Origin: a bacterium
Lineage (GTDB): Bacteria > ARS69
Length of the DNA stretch: 19,938 nt
Assembly (NCBI GenBank): GCA_025774805.1
Contig: JALGZR010000103.1
Location: forward strand, 1-19,938
Direction of reading: 5' to 3'
The translations under genes were made by a program, and so were the position numbers. This document shows, piece by piece, positions 14,475 through 19,938 of this stretch (within the stretch, counting starts at the first letter, position 1; each line of letters starts with the position of its first letter). Under the pieces are notes generated by a model. The model saw only the letters and a program-made list of their open reading frames with translations. It was not told the origin of the DNA and did not search any database.

Positions 14475-14655
14475 CTAGCCTACAATTCTCACCAGCCTCT
14501 GCTGCGGCAGCGGCTCGCCGCGCCTGGCTTCGTCGTTGCGGCGCTTCCGCCCTGCGACGGGGCTACGGCCCCGCCTCGGGCGAAAGCCCCCCATCTCCTT
14601 GCCAGACAAGGCGATCCACAGCCTCGCGACGAGCCTGGTGAGGAATGCAGGCTAG
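14475..14655 (+). repeat. Dispersed MITE-like repeat, copy 3 (181 bp, best-preserved ends)
   Basis: Both ends begin with CTAGCCT and carry CTCACCAG about 13 bases in; the two 25-bp termini (14475-14499 and the reverse complement of 14631-14655) match at 21 positions. The core has a perfect stem-loop CGGGGC-TACG-GCCCCG (14558-14573) inside a longer imperfect stem (GGCTTCG...CGAAAGCC). It is non-coding in any convincing frame. Length, terminal inverted repeats and intergenic position fit a miniature inverted-repeat element moved by an enzyme encoded elsewhere; I see no clear target-site duplication beyond the CTAG tips. Confidence 0.8.
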
Positions 14656-14710
14656 CGATTTCCTGCGGTGCCGGTTCTCATCCGCCGGGACGCGGAGAGC
14701 GTGAGCGCCC

Positions 14711-14730
14711 CGACGAGCCGCCGCTCGTCG
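14711..14730 (-). terminator. Perfect stem-loop downstream of the second AP-superfamily gene
   Basis: CGACGAGC (14711-14718) and GCTCGTCG (14723-14730) form a perfect 8-bp stem with a CGCC loop, 73 bases past the stop of the minus-strand gene ending at 14803. No U-tract follows on the minus strand. The rest of 14656-14802 shows nothing else I can support. Confidence 0.4.
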
Positions 14731-14802
14731 CCGACACCTGGGCAACGTGCTCGTGCTCCCTGGGGAAGGTCGAGGAGGCGTGATCCGGGACGATTTCCGT
14801 CG

Positions 14803-16710
14803 CTACCGATCGTACGTCGCCACGACGCCGGGAATGCGATCCCTCAGATCCGGCTCGAGGGCCTCGTGGATGACGTCGCCGGGCAGATCGGCCGCGAGGT
14901 CGAGACCGTTGAGCACGAGAACGGTGGGAACGAGATCGAGGAGATGCGCCTTCTCGATCCGCCGTCCCGGCGTCACCCCCTCCCCGGACAGGACCAGTGC
15001 GCCGGTCTCCTTCATCTGGGCGCTCTCCTGGAACTCCACCGCGCGAACGACGCTGGCGAGCGAACAGCGGCCCCCCTGAAACAGAAGCGTGTCGTCGAGG
15101 TGCCGGACCGCGTCCTGGTTCACGGTCACGACGACATTGCCCCACTCGTCGACCCTTGCGTGGAACGGGTTCGCTCCGCCGTGCGCGAGACGGGTCCGGA
15201 GAAAGAGGCGCCGCACGCGATCGCGGTCGTCCTCGTGGCCGGGGATCATGCGCAGATACGTACGCGCCCCGAGATTCGTCGCCACCACCGCGCCCTTCAG
15301 ACGCATCTGCTTCAGCATCGGCTCCAACCGGAGCGTGAGGGTGTTCCGAGAGTCCTCGGAGGCGGCCTCCGCCCCGTGATCGGAGACGAGCACCACGAGG
15401 TCGTTCTCCGTGGTGTCGTCCAGAATCCGCCCGAGGAATCCGTCGGCGATGCGGTACGCGTCGTGAACGCTCTCCCCGTAGCGGGCGATCTCCTCGGGCT
15501 GGACCCCCTCGAATGCGGCCGGCTCGTGGTACTTCCAAAAGTACGCCTGGGCCACGTGGACGATGTTCGTGTAGAAGGCGGCGAAATCCACGGGGTGGCG
15601 GCGTCTCAGCTCCACGAAGTAGTCGCAGTTGAGCTTCGCCCGCAGCTTCCTCTTCGCGAAGAGCCGGGCCGCGTCGAGGGAGCGTCCCCGCAACGGATCG
15701 AACAGGATCTCTTCGGTCGCCTCGATGAGCGTGCTCAGGCGCGCTCCGTAGTGGATGCCGAGGTAGGCGAATCTCAAGTACCGGCCCCACGTCCGCTGCC
15801 GGCGCGTCTTTTCCCGCATCGCGAGCTCACGGATGAAATTGAGCTCCCCCGGATGCGTCTCCGTGCCCACGTCGGAGACCGCCGGCACCACGAAACCGTC
15901 GAACTCGGAGGGGGGCCAGGTCACCGGCCACCCGAAAACGCCGACCGACCAGCCGCGGTCGTCGAGGATCTCCCAGAGCCGGCGGCTCTTCACCTGATCG
16001 GCCGTGGCGTCGAAGCTCAGCACGCCGTGGTCTTCCGATAACTTGCCGGTGGCGACGGAGGTCCAAATGATCGGCGTCAGGAGCGGCTTCGGCGTCTGGA
16101 CGTCTCCCCAGGCTCCCCGCGCGCGCAGGCGGGTCAGGTTCGGCATCTCGCCTCTCTCGATCAGATCCTCCGCCACGCTCCAGGACATGCCCGGCAGCGC
16201 GAGCACCAGCATGTTGGAGCCGGGAGCGCGTCCCCGGGTAATGCTACCCAGGACCACCGCGGCGAGCGGAAGCGTGAGCAGCAGCGGCCAGACCCAGGCC
16301 CGGAACCGGTGGGCCTCGCGCCGTATCGTGATCGCCCCCAACCAGGTGAGCCCGCCCGCCAGGAGGAGCGCCACTCCGTACCGAACCGTCTCGGAGTCGG
16401 AGTACACGCCCATGAAGGCGGGAACGAAAAGCATCGTTCCGCAGAACGTGGTGAACCCCGTGACCGTGGCCCAGAGGTACTCGAGCGCGCGAACGGGATC
16501 TTCGTTCGTGCCGATCTCCGCGAGGCGACGGAGCGGTCGGCCGAGGAGGACTCCGACGAGCGCGCCGACCGCGACCGGGACGACGATGAAGATCAGGAGA
16601 CCGACGGAAAGGCGATCGACGAAGCGCGTGTTGAGGATCAGGGTGAGCGCGGCGGCGATCGAGACGAAGAACAGAGAGGCGGCGATCCCCGTCCGCACGA
16701 GCATCGTCAT
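14803..16710 (-). CDS. Membrane-anchored alkaline-phosphatase-superfamily protein, probably catalytically degenerate
   Basis: A 635-residue protein with five predicted membrane segments (about 4-26, 35-57, 79-101, 109-128, 139-156) and a superfamily domain from about 165. The overall pattern matches the neighbouring phosphodiesterase: MPNLTRLRARGAWGDV, PLLTPIIWTSVATGKLSEDH, FGWPVTWPP, YFWKY, LVSDHGAE, LLDLVPTVLVLNG. However, only T212 (nucleophile position) and D444-H445 survive. The metal aspartate is P173 (ALPGMSW in place of GVDG), the D/H pair is H385/A389 (IVHVAQAY), and the last histidine is M566 (SAQMKETG). The frame is intact, so it is not a decayed gene. Loss of most metal ligands suggests a pseudoenzyme with a binding or structural role, or very unusual chemistry. 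GGAGA precedes the ATG at 16710; the frame stays open upstream to 16764. Confidence 0.85.
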   Translation of the reverse strand: MTMLVRTGIAASLFFVSIAAALTLILNTRFVDRLSVGLLIFIVVPVAVGALVGVLLGRPLRRLAEIGTNEDPVRALEYLWATVTGFTTFCGTMLFVPAFMGVYSDSETVRYGVALLLAGGLTWLGAITIRREAHRFRAWVWPLLLTLPLAAVVLGSITRGRAPGSNMLVLALPGMSWSVAEDLIERGEMPNLTRLRARGAWGDVQTPKPLLTPIIWTSVATGKLSEDHGVLSFDATADQVKSRRLWEILDDRGWSVGVFGWPVTWPPSEFDGFVVPAVSDVGTETHPGELNFIRELAMREKTRRQRTWGRYLRFAYLGIHYGARLSTLIEATEEILFDPLRGRSLDAARLFAKRKLRAKLNCDYFVELRRRHPVDFAAFYTNIVHVAQAYFWKYHEPAAFEGVQPEEIARYGESVHDAYRIADGFLGRILDDTTENDLVVLVSDHGAEAASEDSRNTLTLRLEPMLKQMRLKGAVVATNLGARTYLRMIPGHEDDRDRVRRLFLRTRLAHGGANPFHARVDEWGNVVVTVNQDAVRHLDDTLLFQGGRCSLASVVRAVEFQESAQMKETGALVLSGEGVTPGRRIEKAHLLDLVPTVLVLNGLDLAADLPGDVIHEALEPDLRDRIPGVVATYDR

Positions 16711-16763
16711 GGTTTCTCCAAGATGCGATCCGGCGGGCGGGCCGGGGGTCCAGTACCGAATCA

Positions 16764-16793
16764 AGCCTACCGAAACGGCGGATCGAGAGTCAA
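16764..16793 (-). promoter_or_regulatory. Candidate promoter of the degenerate AP-superfamily gene
   Basis: On the minus strand, TTGACT (16793-16788), an 18-bp spacer and TAGGCT (16769-16764) form a plausible sigma-70-type promoter, about 54 bases before the ATG at 16710. The -35 is good and the -10 is weak. The rest of the 183-base gap to sppA shows nothing clear. Confidence 0.4.
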
Positions 16794-16893
16794 GCCGACC
16801 GGACGCCGATCGCCGATCCCGCGCGTCCCCGGGAAGGGAACCTGTCTCACAACCCGTTGAATGGATGGATGTTACGAAGTCCGAATCCGCGCC

Positions 16894-18591
16894 TCACTCG
16901 AGGCGGATCGGCTCCCAGCGCAGCCCGGTGGGGGGAGAGGGACCCCTCCGCCCGAGCGCGCTCCGAGCGCTCCGCACGATCTCGCCGAAGACCGCCGGAC
17001 CGAAATCCCCCGACAGGAGGATCTCGATCGGCGAGCGCTCCCGCGGGAAGTGCTCGAGTGCGACCCTCCTGTCGGGATCGAGCTCGAACGCGTCGTCGAA
17101 GCCGCCGATCCGATCCACGAGATTGCGCTCGAGGGCCTGACGTCCCGTCCAGACGCGTCCGCGCCCCGCCGCGTCGACCTCCTCGAACGCGAGATTCCGG
17201 TCCCGCGCGACCTCCTCGATCCACCGGTTGTAGCCGGCCCAGTGATCCTCCTCGATTCGCTCCCACTGGGACTCGGTGAAATCGTGCAGCGGAGAGTAGA
17301 GAAAGGCGTTGGGTCCGAAGGGGATGTCGTCGAACGTGAGGCCGAGCATCTCCCAGAGTCCGCGGACGTTGAACTTCCCGGTGATGGAGCCGATCGACCC
17401 GACGAGCCCGTTGCCGGGGCAGACGATCAGGTTCGCGGGGTGGCTCATCATGTAGCCTCCGGATGTGGCGTCGTCGGCGATCGAGACCACGACCGGCTTC
17501 TCCTCCCGGGCGCGAGTGACGGCACGGGCGATCTGCTCGGAGCCGACGATCGTCCCTCCCGGGGTATCCCAGCGCAGGAGGATCGCCTTCACGTCGTCTC
17601 GCTCCCGGACCTCCTCCAAGTCGGCGATGACCCGGTCGACCCCCATCGTCAGCCCCCAGACCGTGTCATAGCGGTCTTCCCCTCCCATGCCGATGAACCC
17701 TTGGGCATGGACCACCGCGATCTTGGGCTTTCCGGAGACGCCGACTTGCTTGCGATCGACATCCGCATAGTCGGCCGAGGAGACCGACCGGAGGTCGTCC
17801 CGCGGACCCCGGAGGCGATCCGTCAATTCGTCCCACCAGAGGAGCTCGTCGACGACGCCCGCGTCCACCGCCGCCTCCGGTCCGAGAATGGCGCGCTCCC
17901 GGAGCTCCGACAGATTCTCGGGGGTGAGCCCGGTGTTCGCCGTAAGCACCGAATCGGCGGCCGCGCTCATGTCCCGCACGAGCCAGTCCACGTTCTCGAG
18001 CGTCTCCTTCGAGGCCCGTTCGGTGGTGAACTGCTCCGTGGCGCTCTTGTAGTCCTCGATCCGGTGGAGCTGGGGTCGGATGGAGAGCTTGTCCAGCGTT
18101 CCCTTCAGGTGCTCGAGGATCACCCCCGGGCCGGTCAGGAACACGCGTCCCTTGGGATAGAGAAACGTGGAGTCGCACTCGCTTCCGAGGTAGACGCCGC
18201 TGTTGTCGAGATAGGTGCCGTGCGCGTACACGGGTTTTCCCGCGGCGCGCACCCTGCGAATGCCGGCGCGAATCTCGTCGAGCTTGCCGAGCCCGGCCGA
18301 GAACATGTCGAGCCGGAAGATCACTCCCTCGATTCGATCGTCGACGGCCGCCTTCTCCAGGTTCTCCGTGATCTCCATGAGGCAGGGGGGCGGATCCTCG
18401 AAGAACGTCCGGAACGTGGGAGGGCCGTAGTACTCCAGGAGCGATTCGGAGAGCCGGATCGTGAGCCAGGAGTGCGGTCTCGGGCCTTCGTCCCCGAGCG
18501 TCGCCACGATGAGCAACATGAGCAGCGGCATGGTGACGAAGAGCCAAAGAGCCAACGTCACGGCGGCGAACGTACGAAGAAACGCAAGCAT
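16894..18591 (-). CDS. sppA: Signal peptide peptidase SppA, long (67K) form
   Basis: Inner-membrane serine protease that digests cleaved signal peptides and is linked to envelope stress. It has 565 residues, a little short of the 618 of E. coli SppA, with the same tandem layout. An N-terminal membrane anchor (about 5-32, LRTFAAVTLALWLFVTMPLL) is followed by a first domain carrying the general-base lysine K182 (EDYKSATEQFT) and a second domain with the nucleophile S377 (DDATSGGYMMS). Further family motifs are LLRWDTPGGTIVGSEQI (338-354) and GLVGSIGSITGKFNVRGL. The ATG at 18591 is preceded by AGGAG eight bases upstream. It is transcribed toward the degenerate AP-superfamily gene, with 183 bases between them. 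Confidence 0.95.
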   Translation of the reverse strand: MLAFLRTFAAVTLALWLFVTMPLLMLLIVATLGDEGPRPHSWLTIRLSESLLEYYGPPTFRTFFEDPPPCLMEITENLEKAAVDDRIEGVIFRLDMFSAGLGKLDEIRAGIRRVRAAGKPVYAHGTYLDNSGVYLGSECDSTFLYPKGRVFLTGPGVILEHLKGTLDKLSIRPQLHRIEDYKSATEQFTTERASKETLENVDWLVRDMSAAADSVLTANTGLTPENLSELRERAILGPEAAVDAGVVDELLWWDELTDRLRGPRDDLRSVSSADYADVDRKQVGVSGKPKIAVVHAQGFIGMGGEDRYDTVWGLTMGVDRVIADLEEVRERDDVKAILLRWDTPGGTIVGSEQIARAVTRAREEKPVVVSIADDATSGGYMMSHPANLIVCPGNGLVGSIGSITGKFNVRGLWEMLGLTFDDIPFGPNAFLYSPLHDFTESQWERIEEDHWAGYNRWIEEVARDRNLAFEEVDAAGRGRVWTGRQALERNLVDRIGGFDDAFELDPDRRVALEHFPRERSPIEILLSGDFGPAVFGEIVRSARSALGRRGPSPPTGLRWEPIRLE

Positions 18592-18682
18592 GGTCTCGCT
18601 CCTGCCCGGAATCCGGCACCGCCCTCCGGCGGCCGGCCGGATCGATCATACCGGGTCAATCCGATTCCCGTTACCCCATCCT

Positions 18683-18703
18683 GACGTCCGCTCCCCGGAC
18701 GTC
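18683..18703. promoter_or_regulatory. Perfect inverted repeat in the divergent sppA/pseudopilin gap
   Basis: GACGTCCG (18683-18690) and CGGACGTC (18696-18703) form a perfect 8-bp inverted repeat around CTCCC. It lies 92 bases upstream of the sppA start and 145 bases before the pseudopilin ATG, between divergent genes. That position favours an operator over a terminator. No regulator in the window is an obvious match. Confidence 0.45.
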
Positions 18704-18847
18704 GGCTTCGCCGTCAAGGCTCCCTCTCCCCGGCCGATACCTCTGGCAGACCGCTCGGACCGGCCCGGGTCGCCTCCTCGCTCCGGCCCCGCCCGAACCG
18801 GAGCCTCGAGCGGTCGCGAAGAGTGAACGCCCTGATCGGAGAACACC

Positions 18848-19525
18848 ATGCGCGGCACTCGGCCTCACGATCGGCGGGCGGACGTCGGTCTCACGGTCTT
18901 CGATCTCATCGCGGGCGTGGCGTCGATCGCCATTCTCACCGCCGTTCTCACCCCCCTGGTCCGGAACGCCATCGAGGACTCCCGCGTCGCCCGGGCCCGG
19001 GAAGACGTGGCCTCCATCGCGACCGCGGTCTCCGCACTGTACCGGGACACGACGCGGTGGCCGATCACGAATGCCGACGGCCCGAGCGGGACCGTCGACC
19101 GCGTGATCACCTCGGATCGAGTGCCCATCGTCGCGGCGGCGGCGGCCGGCCCCGGGGCCGCGAACTGGGGGACCCTCGGCACGACGAAGCACCTCGGCGA
19201 TTTCCTCTATTGGAACAACCCGGACGACAACTCGAGCGCGAACGGCACCGGATCGAACCAGATTCGGCAGGACTTCCCGATCCGCGGCGGGCAGGCTTGG
19301 AGAGGGCCCTACGTCGACTCCTACGATCAGGAGGATCCGTGGGGCCATGCCTACGTCATCAATGCCCGGTATCTGCCCGGAGGCGCCTACCGGGGAAACG
19401 GATACCACGAGGTGATCGTTCTCAGCGCCGGTCCGGACGGACAGTGGTCCACTCCGTTCGACGACGGGACGCCCGAGGCCATCCGGGGCGACGACATCGG
19501 CCACATCATCCACGTCCCCCGGTGA
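18848..19525 (+). CDS. GspG-like type II secretion/type IV pilus pseudopilin
   Basis: A 225-residue prepilin-like protein. A basic leader (RGTRPHDRRADVG) precedes the N-terminal helix LTVFDLIAGVASIAILTAVL; prepilin peptidase would cut after the Gly, leaving mature position 5 as Asp where most pilins have Glu. The C-terminal half has the major-pseudopilin (GspG) pattern: WRGPYVDSYDQEDPWGHAYV, then VIVLSAGPDGQWSTPFDD, where acidic residues in GspG bind calcium. The region between (AAAAAGPGAANWGTLGTTKH) is longer than in standard GspG. GGAG (18839-18842) lies just upstream of the ATG. No other secretion genes are present, so it may be a stand-alone pseudopilin or a distant part of a scattered system. 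It converges on the ABC permease with 10 bases between stops. Confidence 0.82.
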   Translation: MRGTRPHDRRADVGLTVFDLIAGVASIAILTAVLTPLVRNAIEDSRVARAREDVASIATAVSALYRDTTRWPITNADGPSGTVDRVITSDRVPIVAAAAAGPGAANWGTLGTTKHLGDFLYWNNPDDNSSANGTGSNQIRQDFPIRGGQAWRGPYVDSYDQEDPWGHAYVINARYLPGGAYRGNGYHEVIVLSAGPDGQWSTPFDDGTPEAIRGDDIGHIIHVPR

Positions 19526-19535
19526 GGCGGGCTCG

Positions 19536-19938
19536 CTAGCGGGCCGTCACCCAGCGGGCAACCTCCGGGAGGTTCGGCCGCTTCCCGTACATCAGGATCC
19601 CGATCCGGAACACGCGGGCAGCCGCCCAGAACATGGCGACGGTGCTCGCGAGCAGCGTTCCCCACGTCGCGGCCACTTCCCAGAGCGGGGGCTCCTTGAT
19701 CGCGATGCGGAACATCATCAGGCTCGGCGTGAGAAAGGGGACGAAGGAGAGGATGCGGGAGACGAGGTGGTCCGGGTTCTGGGCGATCGCGATTCCCATC
19801 ATCACCGGGAAGATGAGGACGAGGGAGATCGGCGTGAGGAAGGGCTGGGCCTCCCGCTCCGAGTTGCAGATGGAGCCGATCGAGCCGAGCAGGGCCGCGT
19901 AGAGGAAGTACCCCGGAAGGAAGTACATGACGAAGAAG
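19536..19938 (-). CDS. ABC-2 type transporter permease, NatB-like (5' end cut by window edge)
   Basis: C-terminal 133 residues of an integral-membrane ABC permease; the frame is open through the right edge, so the start lies outside. It matches the end of NatB-type ABC-2 permeases: FLPGYFLYAALLGSIGSICN, SEREAQPFLTPISLVLIFPV, AQNPDHLVSRILSFVPFLTP with MMFRIAI, and the closing RVFRIGILMYGKRPNLPEVARW. Four hydrophobic segments are visible. NatB-type permeases export sodium or other substrates with a NatA ATPase, which would be expected upstream, beyond the edge. An in-frame ATG at 19928 is internal to the conserved region and is not the start. Confidence 0.9.
   Translation of the reverse strand, partial: FFVMYFLPGYFLYAALLGSIGSICNSEREAQPFLTPISLVLIFPVMMGIAIAQNPDHLVSRILSFVPFLTPSLMMFRIAIKEPPLWEVAATWGTLLASTVAMFWAAARVFRIGILMYGKRPNLPEVARWVTAR

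Noticed and set aside
14803-16710. Degenerate phosphodiesterase treated as a pseudogene
   Set aside because: The frame is intact over 635 codons, with a ribosome site, membrane segments and preserved scaffold motifs, so altered function is more likely than decay.
16861-18684. Long plus-strand open frame opposite sppA
   Set aside because: The minus strand encodes complete SppA with both catalytic residues; the antisense product shows no motifs and lacks a ribosome site.

Overview
The window is GC-rich, gene-dense bacterial chromosome with no rRNA, tRNA, CRISPR array, integrase or transposase gene that I can see. A TolC-type outer-membrane protein, a lipoprotein with a clean lipobox, a GspG-like pseudopilin and an SppA-type inner-membrane protease point to a diderm (Gram-negative-type) bacterium. 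Codon use is uniformly GC-rich. No gene identifies the phylum; an uncultivated lineage near Eisenbacteria, Gemmatimonadota or Acidobacteriota would fit, but this is a guess.

Left part (1-6473). On the minus strand a cysteine-rich small secreted protein precedes a TolC-family efflux protein that runs off the left edge, possibly the start of a metal-efflux operon. Next, also on minus, is an alkylation-repair pair: an Ada-AlkA fusion (methyl-sensing regulator plus DNA glycosylase) whose stop codon overlaps the start of an O6-alkylguanine-DNA methyltransferase. Divergent from it is a plus-strand operon: a cysteine-containing MerR/HspR-like regulator, an A-type Fe-S carrier (IscA/ErpA-like) and a MoeZ-type E1-rhodanese sulfur-activation enzyme. 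The regulator appears to be read from a leaderless promoter that carries a perfect inverted repeat.

Middle (6474-10354). A repeat copy is followed by an orphan CheY-like receiver, then an SPFH/band-7 membrane protein paired with a small ribbon-helix-helix DNA-binding protein. Their promoter carries three consecutive 11-bp repeats, the layout expected of a ribbon-helix-helix operator. A convergent lipoprotein of unknown function, another repeat copy and peptide deformylase follow.

Right part (10355-19938). A minus-strand cluster runs M42 aminopeptidase, unknown protein, then a membrane-anchored alkaline-phosphatase-superfamily phosphodiesterase. Upstream lie a third repeat copy and a second membrane protein of the same superfamily that has lost most metal ligands (probable pseudoenzyme), then SppA. 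A lone GspG-like pseudopilin and a truncated ABC-2 (NatB-like) permease close the window.

The main unexplained structures are a family of roughly 181-bp MITE-like elements with terminal inverted repeats ending in CTAG and a conserved UNCG-loop hairpin (three copies plus possible fragments), the 11-bp triple operator of the SPFH/ribbon-helix-helix pair, the leaderless palindromic promoter of the Fe-S operon, and the degenerate phosphodiesterase.
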